Source of the DNA: Neelides folsomi
Lineage: Eukaryota > Arthropoda > Collembola > Neelipleona > Neelidae
Assembly: GCA_034687125.1 (NCBI GenBank)
Contig: JAQGBZ010000468.1
Location: 1-44,406 of the forward strand
Direction: 5' to 3'
Length of the DNA: 44,406 nt
The position numbers were made by a program, and so were the translations under genes. The notes under the pieces are model-generated. The model was not told where the DNA came from and searched no databases. It saw nothing but the letters and a program-made list of their open reading frames with translations. Shown here one piece after another: positions 22,989-33,628 of this stretch (the first letter of the stretch is position 1; the number at the start of each line of letters is the position of its first letter).

Positions 22989-25088
22989 TCAAATTGGCGG
23001 TAGAAACTTCATATTCTTTATCACGTAATCGTAGGAATGGCAATTGAGCAAAATTTGATTTCTTTTGCTCTTTTTGAGTTCGACCGTTTTTTTAAACACG
23101 TCTGGATTGTTGTAGCATTTCACAAGTGTCAAATTTATCAATAGGAATATACATCCTATCCCACGAAATTGCGGCGAATCTTTCATCATATTAAGAAATC
23201 CAAGAATGTAAGGAAGATTTTCGAAACCATGTCGAATCAAATCGTTCACAACCAAAAGACCCTTTTCGCAATTTTCAGGCAAAAGAATTTCCTGGACAGA
23301 ATTGAAATGTTTTCCCCATAGAACTTTAGGAATATAATTCCTTGCATTTCCTTCTTGGGTCAAATCCTCATAAATGTCAATGACCGTCCCAAAAGTAATG
23401 ACAAAATTTCCAAAATGGTTTGCACATTTTTCAAGTTCTGCATCGCTGAATTCAATTATTTTTTTGCTCAAAACTTTTCCACATTTAACCAAAGAATTTA
23501 TAATTTCTCCTGCGATGTAATGACAATACAAGTCAAAGTCTTCGAATGTCAGAACTTCTTTAAATAAGAATTCGATCATTCCCTCAGTCATCATTTTAAT
23601 TTGATCGTAAATTATTGTTTGAATTTCACCCGGGAATGTTGAATAAACATTGAGAACTTTGTTAAAATCTTGTAATAATTCAGCTTCGTAGTTGCTATGG
23701 TCCCGCCAACCCAATTTCATTGTTGTGCCGATATCAGACGGGAAATCGGATTTCAAATCTTTTAAAACCTGCGGGAAGACTTTTAAATATTCGGCGCGAG
23801 TTTGAAGCGGAATTGAAGTGTCGTCCTCAATTGTGTCAGCCGCTCGATTAATCAAATAATCAACCACGATAATTAAATATAATTCAGAATCAAGTTTCAA
23901 GTTAAATTTTTTAGGTGAAAATTTATTAAAATAACGTGCGATTTGGTTATAACTTTTCATGCAAAATTCAACGTCTTCCAGAAAGTTGGCAAATGAGGAA
24001 TTCAAATGAAGAGCTTTGAGGGCAAAAGCTGTTGATAGATTTTGATTTCCAATGTAAATTTTCCCTGAGGAATTAAATGAAGCTTTTGGAAAAGAACCGT
24101 TTGAATTTTGCATTTGAATTAATTTCTCAGCTTCTGTTTGGATTAAGGTTTTGAATTCATTGTCGCACAATCTACCAAAACTGACCGAACAAGCGGCAAT
24201 AATTCTCATTGAAAGTTCTATTGGGGAATCATTTTGACCAAGACGAGCTTTAAGAGAATTGATAACAAATTTTTGTACCGATTTTTTAAATTTTAATGGG
24301 AAAACGCCCAAATTTTCCGATAAGAAATAAACGAGGGAATTCTGGGAATTGTGTGCCAAATCTTCAATTATTTCACAATTTTCCGAATTCTCCGCTTTGA
24401 CATGATTTAAATTGTCGATAAACTTTTCGCTTAAAATTTCATATTCCTCCGTCAGTTCCAATTTTTGAGTTAATGACAGCAAAACCGTGAGGAGTTTGAG
24501 AGATTCGGTGGAATTTTTAACAAGGCCATTTGAAAACATCAGAAGGATCAATTTAACAAATGGAACCGCGGCCTCTTTTTCGATTTTCTTGGTTTCAATT
24601 AAAATTGAAATCCATTCAATCGTGTCTGAAACAAATAAGATAAATTTAAACTATTTTATTAAACTCCTTAAATTAAAATGATTTAAGTTTAAGAAATTTA
24701 ATTTAAATTAAAGAAATTAAAATAATAGTAATATAATTAAATTGACCTTACCAATAATATTACAGGTCAATTTTGAGTTCACGAAAGAGATTGGAAGTCC
24801 ATCAGAAAAAAGAGTTGCAAAATGACCATTAAGGAAGTCCATGTTCAAATCCGAATCAATTGATTTCACCAAATGATACATCCGAATGGAAGTGAAGATT
24901 TCCAATGCCGAGTCTTCTGAAGTCTTTAAAAATTCCCCATCGGAAATTTTAGTTTGAAATCCAGTGTCCGAATTCAAAGTCGACTTGAGATAAGAAATTC
25001 CATTTTCAACACAAACCAAATCGTTCCCTTCGGGTGTGGAAGTTTCATTAAGCGAATTTTGGTCAAAGGCGTTCTTAAGAGAATCCAT
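22989..25088 (-). CDS. Terpene-cyclase-like/squalene-synthase-like fusion protein, copy 1
   Basis: Exon 1 (24752-25088) and exon 2 (22989-24625) join in phase 1 to 657 residues; squalene synthases alone are about 400. Residues ~330-657 are squalene/phytoene-synthase-like: first Asp motif RAADTIEDD (Asp at 376), YCHYIAG (~476), second Asp motif DIYED (529-533), then YIPKVLWGKH, LPENCEKGLLVVNDLIRHGF and CYNNPDVFKK. Such enzymes couple two allylic diphosphates head to head. Residues 1-325 are helical, with a QW-like QNSNGSF (285-291) and LSTAFALKALHL, as in alpha/alpha-barrel terpene cyclases; no DxDD acid motif is present. Against copy 2 and known squalene synthases it has lost the Asn and Arg before the second motif (FGTVIDIYED versus KVNIIRDIKED), and SRSF is ARYF. 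No membrane anchor is seen. It is divergent from the synthase at 26209. Confidence 0.92.
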
Positions 25089-26208
25089 CGTCTTAAAGTT
25101 AAACCTAATTTTTAAATCGTTAATTTATGAATGAATGATATTTTAACATTAAAAATCTCAAATTAAAAATTATACGAAAACCTTTATCTTTGTTTAAAGA
25201 AGAATTGGATGTCTGAATTGAAGACGAAATAAAATGAATATAAGATGTTGAAGTTCATATATACTGCAAAATAATTTTTTCCTTGATCTATTATACAATG
25301 TGTTAAAGTTAAAATATTATGGCTCTAATTAAGCATACTTTTATATCTTTAATGTGCAATAAACTTATTTTATTATTGATAAAATTCAACATAAGATAAT
25401 AAAATTCTCACATCAAATTTTTTATGTAACCAAAAAAAACATTGTGTTAAATTTCTACATATTCTCACATACAGTATTGTAATAGTAATAAGGTAATTAC
25501 ATACATCGTGCTTATATAACATGTAACATATGAACATTTCTATTAGTGTTTTCTATCTCGACTGAATAAACAAATTACAATATTTTATTACAATATACGA
25601 ACAAAAGATTTATTTAAATATATTAACCCACATATAAGATTTTAGTTAACCTAATAGTATAAAGAACATTTGATAAAATAGATATTTACTACTTAAATAT
25701 TACAAATATAAAAAAAATTCCATTAATTTTAATTTATCTGATTTTCCAACACGTGTTCTCACATAATTAATTTAATAGCATTTGAAAGTAAAGACAAAAT
25801 TCTTTCCTAAGAGTTATATAATTTATGATTGTGAAAATATTTGGATTTGATGAGGAATTAGGATTGCTGTACAAGTACAAGTTTAATAATAAAATTATTG
25901 AACTTAATTGAGGAAACTCAATTTTTAATTGGGATTCTTAATTTAATAATTGAACATTTACGTATAGAATATCCAAAGTAAATAAATTTCCCATCCGAAG
26001 TCCTTCGAACTAAACACAATAAAAATTTAATGAGGTTTTAAAAGTAAATAGGTAAGAAATTGACGTTAAAGAGAAGTATAAAAGAAAATACATTGAGTAA
26101 TTTGGAGTTTCATTTCTTACTTTTAAAAGTTCACTGTTCAGTTTCACAAATTAAAATTATCAAATCACAATTTAATATTTACAAGTACATTATATTCAAA
26201 GATAGATA
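25089..26208. promoter_or_regulatory. Bidirectional promoter region, terpene pair 1
   Basis: 1.1 kb between two divergent start codons. On the plus strand a TATAAAAG box at 26077-26084 lies 125 bp before the synthase ATG. On the minus strand a TATATA word at 25258-25263 lies about 170 bp before the fusion-protein ATG. The equivalent spacer in pair 2 has a similar length. No operator-like motif was recognised. Confidence 0.5.
26077..26084 (+). promoter_or_regulatory. TATA box of isoprenyl diphosphate synthase 1
   Basis: TATAAAAG is a full-consensus TATA box at a plausible distance (about 125 bp) from the ATG at 26209. This would give a 5' UTR near 100 bases. Confidence 0.5.
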
Positions 26209-27694
26209 ATGCAGTTCATTTGTACTAAAATGAATTTATTAAAAATCCAACAAGAACGAGAAAAATTCAACGCCGAATTCCCCAATATTGTTCGAGATCT
26301 CATTGAGTCTTCCGAATTTCAAGATATGGAAATTACAAATAAATGGCTTGAAAAAGTTTTAACTTACAATGTGAAAAACGGGAAAAAGAACAGGTGAGGA
26401 AATTATTACTCAATTTACAATAATACAATTAAATACAATTGAAAAACTTAATAAACAATTAACATAATTGTTATAATAATTAGGGCTTTTACTTTTATCT
26501 ACACTTTCAACTCTTTGTCGGATATTTTATCAGAAGAAGAAAAACGAATTTCTTATGTTCTTGGTTGGTGTGTAGAAATTGTAAGTTTAATTAACCAAAC
26601 CAATCGGATTGACAATATTAAATTAAATAAGATTATAATTAAGATTAATAATTAACAATAAGTAGATTTAAATTAATTTTTAATTGTAATTGGCATTGTA
26701 ATTAACAGCTTCAAGCTGCTGCATTAATTGCAGATGACATCATGGACAATTCTGAAACTCGTAGGGGAAATCTTTGTTGGTACAAAGTTGATAATTTGAA
26801 TGCCGTTGCCTTCAATGACGCTTTGTTTTTGGAAAGCTGTGCTTATTTCCTTCTTAAAAAACATCTCAAAGGGAAAGAAAACTATGAAACGGTATTTGAT
26901 TTATTTCACGAAATAAGTCATAAGACACTTTATGGGCAAAATCTAGACACACTGACAGCCAAAAATAAGGATTTCGAAAGGTGCATTAAAATTTAAATTA
27001 CTTATTAAATTATACATTAAATTAAATATTTATTAAATTACTCTGGGTCAAAATAATATTTTAATTTCTTTGAGTTATACGATGGAGCTTTACACATCGA
27101 TTGTTAAATATAAGACAAGTTATTATTCCTTCTATTTGCCGATTTTTCTCGCGTTTGCAATGGTAAAAATTCAAACTTTTACATATTCTCAAAATACAGA
27201 TTTGATCAAGTACATAATAATAATAATGCTGATATTAATTATAATTAATCATTAATTATAATTGTTCGTAATTTTTAAAGACGGGAATGAAAGATTTGGA
27301 AATTTTGAAAAAAACCGCTAATCTGACATTGAAAATCGGCCTCCTTTTCCAAATCCAAGACGATTATTTGGATTGCTTTGGGAATGTTGAAACTTCAGGG
27401 AAAATCGGATCGGACATTGGAGATGGAAAATGCACGTGGCTTTTCGTGACTGCTTACGAAAACGGAAACGAAGAAGAGAAAAAGATTTTAATCCAAAATT
27501 ATGGAAGTAAAGATGAAATAAAAATCTCAAACGTTAAAAAACTTTACGAGAAACTTCAAATTCCAAAATTGTTTTCCAATTATGAGGACGATGCTTTTAA
27601 AAATCTTTTCAATCAAATCGATTACCTCGGTGACAAATTCCCCAAAGAGATCTTTTACGAAATGCTTCATAAAATATATCGACGCGAAAAATGA
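26209..27694 (+). CDS. Isoprenyl diphosphate synthase (FPPS-type fold, predicted longer product), copy 1
   Basis: Five exons (26209-26393, 26484-26580, 26709-26980, 27075-27162, 27281-27694) give 351 residues, the usual length of animal farnesyl diphosphate synthase. The first Asp-rich motif is intact, IADDIMDNSETRRG (Asp 103-107), and so is the second, QDDYLDCFG (Asp 241-245). The conserved IVKYKTSYYSFYLPIFLA block lies between them, and the C-terminus ends KIYRREK. These enzymes add isopentenyl diphosphate units to an allylic primer using magnesium held by the Asp motifs. Residues 98 and 99, five and four places before the first Asp, are Ala-Ala; animal FPPS has Phe-Phe there, which stops growth at C15. 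Small residues predict a longer product such as GGPP. A second in-frame Met seven codons on (MNLLKIQ) could be the true start, as in copy 2. Confidence 0.95.
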
Positions 27695-27970
27695 ACAATT
27701 ATTATAATAATATAATTAAACATGTCAATTTATAATTGTCAATTACAATAATTATACCAAAGTTAATTAATTAATTTATCACTTAAATTGCCTTAATTCA
27801 ATTAAGTTAATTGTAACTATTCGTGGAGTGAAACGAAAAATAAAAGGATTTCAGATAACAGAATTAATAAAAGATTTATTCCAAAGTTAATCCAATCTTC
27901 AATTTAATTTTAGGTTCTTTAATTCACCCGTTTACTTTGTAATTAAAATTTAATTATGAATTGCCATTCC

Positions 27971-28645
27971 TTAACTTTCAGAGGAAAAGAAGTTGATCGG
28001 GGTTTCATTCTTTGCAGTTTTCATAATTAAATTTCCGACTTGGACGACTTCGTTCTCTTGAAAAAAGATCCGTTTGAGTTGTTGGAATCGTTGCACCAAA
28101 AACTTCCGTTCCTCGGCCAGTTGTCTTTGAAAGCTCTCGAGCCTTTTTTGCTTCTCTTCAAGTCTCTGCAAATCATAATTAAAATTATTAACTACCCAAA
28201 TGGTTAACACTAGAATTAAATTTCGAGTTTGACTAACTTTAACTTAATTTAATTAAATTGAAGATTTGAACCTTAATAAAAATCGTTGCTCGAATGAGGA
28301 CACTCAACATTGGAAGTTTCGGACCAATATGCTTCTTTGGCACAAGTTTCCTCAAATCACAAAGCAAATTTTTTTGTTCATCTCGTCGCTTCTTTTCATT
28401 CATTCGGTGATGGGGATTCGCATTCCTGCAATGTATAATCCTTTCAAATGAACATTGAAAGGAAAGAATCATTCTTCACTAATTATTTGCAATTATTATT
28501 ATACAGAATCCTTCTATTATTTAACTTATATAATATTAATAGATTAATAGCCTATATTGTATCTCTATTATTATTATTATTATTATTACCTGTATTGAAG
28601 TTGAGGTTGAAGCTGAATCAAATTGCTCATCGTGCAACGTTCCAT
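27971..28645 (-). CDS. Small MYC/MAX-type bHLH-zipper transcription factor
   Basis: Three minus-strand exons (28590-28645, 28272-28425, 27971-28165) give 134 residues. The basic region is NPHHRMNEKKRRDEQK, with the His, Glu and Arg spaced H-x3-E-x3-R as in factors that bind CACGTG. Helix 1 and loop read LLCDLRKLVPKKHIGPKL, helix 2 MLSVLIRATIFIK, and a zipper follows directly (RLEEKQKRLESFQRQL, then ERKFLVQRFQQL). Length and plan resemble MAX or a MAX partner rather than full-length MYC, with no long activation domain. An in-frame stop precedes the ATG, fixing the start. The family predicts nuclear dimerisation with a partner bHLHZ protein. Its exact orthology cannot be decided here. Confidence 0.85.
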
Positions 28646-29682
28646 TGGAAATCTTTTCTTTATCACGAGAGGTTTTTAATGACACTGTTGATCGATTAAC
28701 AATAGTTACTGGTCTAATTTAATTAATGATATAAATCAATGACCTCAATGCAATTAAACTTAATTGATGATTTACACTCACAAGATTATTAAAATGGCTT
28801 TTATCGCTAACTAAAACCGAAGTGACCGATGGCAGGAATTCAACGATGACACGGACACAAAGACAAGAACGAAACGAAGTGTCACTATGATACTGACACT
28901 ACTAAGGTGACACACAACTCACACCAGACACACAGACGAATCACGACCACGAGGAAACGACCACAAGGTGAAGGTGAAAGTGAATGGCTAGAATTTGAAA
29001 TTACTGGAAATATCCCGAAGAATTTTCTAAGTGGCAGCTAATAGAAACAAAGAATACAAAGTCTCATTTAACCCGATCTATATGCCAAATGTCGAAATAT
29101 AAATATTAAATATGTAAGAAATAGGATATTTATGTTAGTATTTTAGTATCATAAAATGTATGTTTTAACCTGTGAAATTCAATCCTTAAAATAATATTGA
29201 ATTATTGAAAAAGTTAAAGGTCAAATGATCATGATTCACGAGCGAGAGGTTAAAAAACACAATATTTTTTAATCGTCAGAAAAATTTCAACTAAGATACC
29301 ATGGAGAAATTCCGCATTGAAAGCGAGGAAAGGAATACCCGACAGAATAATAAATTGTAATTTTGAACATCAATTTTTATTCAATTTAATAATTTCTTTA
29401 ATTATAAAGATTACTTGCATATTTTATTTTTAAGCCTTCTTCCTAAAGTCTAAAAAGATTCAACAAACCTTAAAAGCAGATCTTGAAAACTGACTTTAAA
29501 AATCACGAATTCAGACAGTGAAAGATTTAAAATGTAATACTAATGTTTATTTAAATATCGTTCGACAGATGTTAATAATGTTATTATATTTTGTATATAT
29601 AAGTATATATAAGAGAGAAGTTAAAATAAACTAAATCTGTTTATATTAACGTTAAAAGTGGATTTATGGCTATTTAAGAAAT
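28646..29682. other. Intergenic, 5' flank of bHLHZ gene
   Basis: No further exon is convincing. 28850-28990 is unusually rich in gac/cac words (cacacagacgaatcacgacc) and may be untranslated leader of the bHLHZ gene. Confidence 0.45.
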
Positions 29683-29945
29683 GGTCGGGTCTCCTGTAGT
29701 TCGGGTAATCGGGTCTCTTGTAGGTTGGGTAGCTTAAATGGTCGAGTAGTCGGGTAGTGTGATGGTCTGCTAGCTTGTAGGTCGGGAGTCTGCTAGGCGG
29801 CTTACTTGTAGGTCAGATGGACGGCTCACTTATGTGAGATAGGGCATATAATGTTAAAGGGGAAAAGGTCTGCTAACTTGTAGGTCACCCGACCTACCCA
29901 GGCGGCTTACTTGTAAGTCAGGAGTCTCCTAACTTGTATTTGTAA
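29683..29945. repeat. Degenerate cttgtaggtcggg repeat block
   Basis: About ten imperfect copies of words such as cttgtaggtc, tcgggtagt and ggcggcttac. The composition (cgggt/acccg) resembles the arms of the palindromic element at 1078-3187, so this may be a decayed relative. Confidence 0.6.
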
Positions 29946-30121
29946 CTTGGATTGTTTAGGATATGTTTCAATGGCTTGGAAACTTGATCTATCTTTGATT
30001 TGCCGGGGATTTCAAACCATTTCCAATAAAATTAGTAAAGAAGAACTCTAAAAGAGAGACATTTTTTTAAAAATAAAAGAATCAGAAGTTGATTTTGCTA
30101 TGTGGTTTTATTTGATTCTAG

Positions 30122-30245
30122 GGCTAACAAAGAGAAATCTGATTATTTCGGTTACGAACAAATTAGCCCTGTAACAAGATACAAAAAAATTAAATATGAC
30201 CGAAAGGGATATTTTCCATATTGTTACAAGGAAATTGAAGATTAA
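30122..30245 (+). other. Possible orphan 3' terminal exon
   Basis: After a good acceptor (gattctag) one frame is open to a stop at 30243-30245 and encodes a protein-like sequence (ANKEKSDYFGYEQISP, then KYDRKGYFPYCYKEIED). A start-bearing frame at 29971 does not splice to it in phase. No family was recognised. It could be the tail of a lost gene. Confidence 0.25.
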
Positions 30246-30381
30246 TTAAAAATTGATAATTCCAAACTAAGCCTAATTGAACTAAATTGATCATTTTTTT
30301 ATTTTTATTTTTTAAATGTCATTTAGTTTAAAAATATAATGTATACTAGTTGTTTAAAAAGAATATAAAAGAATAAAAAAA

Positions 30382-32700
30382 TCAATTTTGAACTTTACAA
30401 TAACAGAATTTCTTTAAATAAGTGTCGTTAATACACCAAGATTGATTTTTATATGAATTGGTTCTGCTTATTGTTTCTTTACCTCCTAAAACTTTCAAGG
30501 CTCCATTTTTGTTTTCCACCGTGGCTTCAAACGTTCCATTCCCTGGAAATGTTTTCACCCCAATACGAATTTCTTCAATCGCATTTTGATCTTCGATTTC
30601 ATCCTTTGGAAATAAAAAAAGTTCAACTCCGTCCAAAATACTTGAAAGTTTCAGAATTTCACATTGCGGGAATTTAACCAACATTAAATTTAAAGAGGAA
30701 ACTACAACAGACGCTGAAGATTTGGCTAAAGAACTATTTTTATGAATTGTAGTTACTGGATGGCAAATGCACCTATTTGTAATTAACAATTAATTTATAT
30801 TTAATTAACTTATTAGCATTTAATATTGTTAAATATGATTTTTAAAATTAAAATGACATTAAAATTAATGTTAACAAAATAAAAACATACCAATGACTTG
30901 AAATATCCGCTTCAATACAATCTCTATTCCGATGTACCGGAAGAAAAAGACTAATCGATCGATCGCGTTTTGTAGGAAGTCTCTTTTGAACATTTTCATT
31001 TTCAATATTTGCCATATTTGCGAAATCCAAAAGAGTTGCGTGGATGTCAAAATGCGTTATGAGTCGATTTTCATTTTCTTTCATAAATTCCAAGCCTTTG
31101 GAATATTTCAACCGAAATGATTCTGGAAACACAAATGATAAAAACGGCATTCTTTCTTCAATTTTCCCTTGGCGGGTATTTCGAATTGAGCCATATCTCA
31201 TCCCATGGTCAGACATAAGAACCAAAATTGTATTATTTAAATACCCGTCGTCGTTTAACCATTTGAGTGTATTGAGAAGTTTGTAATCTCCAAAATGACC
31301 ATAATTCAACTCATCATGAGTCAAATAAGTTTCCCATATGAATTGGAAATATCTTTCATTTGGGTGATTTTTAAATTCAAATGCCGTTTTTGTAAAGTAA
31401 TCCATTAAAATGTCAAAGGTCAATTGCGGACCGTAGCAATATCCAACATCAGTATTGTGAACTTTTTTGTTCATGGCGACAGCCAAAGGACGGAAATAAA
31501 AATCAGTAGGAGGATCGAAAAATCCTTTGTGGAGATAATTCATAATAGCGTTTTTTGAATCTTCCGCGAATGAGGTGAGAAATCCTTTTGAAGCAAATTC
31601 ATTCCAGATAAAAGGACAATCGTCAAAGTATGAAGATTCCGATGGCCAACAAAAAGTCTTGAGGTCATTCACATGTTTACCTGTTAAAGCTGGGACCACA
31701 TTTGGAAATGTTCCTATAAAATTATAAAATAATTTAATTTATTAACTATATATTTTTTAAATTGTATATACATTCACATTAATTTTATTTTAATTACCGT
31801 CTCCTAATTTGTTTAATCCATTGAAAAAATAAGCAGAGAGATTCATTTTTAAATAATTGTAACTTTTTTCGAAACTGCGTTGGAAATTCATATTGGAAAC
31901 AGAATCAAGACCAAAAATGGCAACGTTGTATTTCCCATCCATTGAGATTTCATTCGCTCGCGGTTTTTTTAATTTTAAATTGTCAATGTTCACTGTTGAA
32001 AAATAGTCAACGACATTTAAAGTGCCGTTGTTGCAGAAAACGGCAATAAATTCATATTCGATTTTCGTTTCCTTTTTGTAAATCATGTGACACATTTCGG
32101 AATATCTTTAAAATTATCATTTAAATTCACTTTAAAGTAAAACATTAATGAAAATTCGAGAAAGTTATTATAATTATCTTATTTAAGAATCTTACATTGA
32201 TTCAACTTCAGTTTTTCTTGTAACAACTTTGTAACAACAATATTTATATCCCAACTTTTTAGGATTTCTCACACTCACAAGTGTTCCATCTATTGTCATT
32301 GAAAAAATGATTTTTCCCCATTCGCATTCCAATGTGGCTTTCCTTTGGTTATATTGGAGGATATTTGGATCAAATGGGTTTAAATGAGGAATAGCGCAAA
32401 CATTGGCTATAAAATAATATATTATAAAAAACTTAATCTAAAATTCTTATAAAATTATAATAATTAACTATATATTATGTTAAGCATAATATGAAATATA
32501 TAACGTATGAAATGTAATATATACTGCTAATCTTTACTTGTGTTTCTTATTTCATTTTTAATGTATTCTCCAATTTCAACGTTATCAGCCTTCAAAATTG
32601 ATTCGTTTGGTGAATAAAGGTTTTTGCGGATTGATTCAAAACCAACAATAAGTAATATTAGAATTATCAAAAAGTTTATCTTTTCAACTTTAAATGGCAT
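30382..32700 (-). CDS. DUF229 sulfatase-like extracellular/ER protein
   Basis: Five minus-strand exons (32538-32700, 32196-32406, 31798-32105, 30891-31713, 30382-30772) give 631 residues. Residues 8-20 form a signal anchor. The family start CAIPHLNPFDPNI is followed by IFGLDSVSNMNFQRSF, which carries the Asp-Ser of the alkaline-phosphatase/sulfatase fold. Then come the metal-site blocks LMSDHGMRYG and HFDIHATLLDF, and a Cys-rich C-terminal beta domain (WCICHP, CYCKVQN). DUF229 proteins are widespread in nematodes and arthropods. Their substrates are mostly unknown, and a secreted hydrolase or transferase acting on phospho- or sulfo-groups is expected. The first motif, metal ligands and final Cys pairs all look intact, so it is probably functional. 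Confidence 0.88.
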
Positions 32701-33628
32701 TATTCTATGAAAGATTCTAATTCAAAAAGTTATGTATTTGATTTATCAAATCAATTAAAACCTACAAGCTTGAGAAGACGTTATACATAGATTACATATA
32801 TAATGTATTAATAATTACTGCAAATATACCCATTGTTAGAAATCTTAATATGAAAATATTATTTCATTTTTATATTCACAATGTAAAATATTTACGTACT
32901 GGTACATTACAATATATTTATAATTTATAATACCAAATTTCTAATTATAATAATGAATATTTTATGAGTAGGATGAAATTATTTTGAATTAACTTTCTTA
33001 TAACAAAATACTTACATGTTAAAAACAACAATTCATAACTACCTATGTGATTAGAAATCAAAAACTGTATATTAATGAAACGATGGAAACTTTTATAATT
33101 TAAAATATTATGAGGTGGTAAAAACATTCAAAGATTAATAATATTATTATTTTGTATTTTCATTATACTATCAGACTAATCTAAATATTATAATTTTACT
33201 TCTATATCCTTATAATAAATAACACTAAATTGTCATTTGATATTGGTCAATTTATCCGACTTCCATTTATGAATAAATACGATAATTACAATAATTAGTC
33301 AGTAAATTCTTTAAATGGCTTTATTATCACCCTTATAAAGGGAGAATTCTTTGTATAAAATCGCTATCCATGCTTTACACGTATAAATATGAGGATTTCC
33401 AACTATGATAAGGGTAACCATACTACATAGGACACCGATGCTAATGGGTATTTGTCTTTGGTTTTCCTCTGGACATTTCATTTCCCAAATTTACCAACAA
33501 AGACGTTGTATTTGAAATTATAGGGAAGGAGTTAAAGATATGCACACTATATGTGAAATCTGTGGTTTGCAAATGGACAAAGTGAAAGGAAATATCTAAG
33601 TCGGTCTAAGGAATAAAACATGAAAAAT
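32701..33628. other. Intergenic, no recognised feature
   Basis: AT-rich 5' flank of the DUF229 gene and 3' flank of the secreted coiled-coil gene. A 37-codon frame near 33403-33517 was seen and not accepted. Confidence 0.5.

Noticed and set aside
22989..24551. Reading the squalene-synthase-like exon alone as a 520-residue gene
   Set aside because: The frame start is a TTG. A clean acceptor at 24626-24627 and an in-phase donor at 24751 join it to the ATG-bearing exon at 25088, and copy 2 has the same structure.
33403..33517. 37-codon frame resembling a secreted peptide
   Set aside because: Too short, with no cleavage or cysteine pattern and no support from neighbours.
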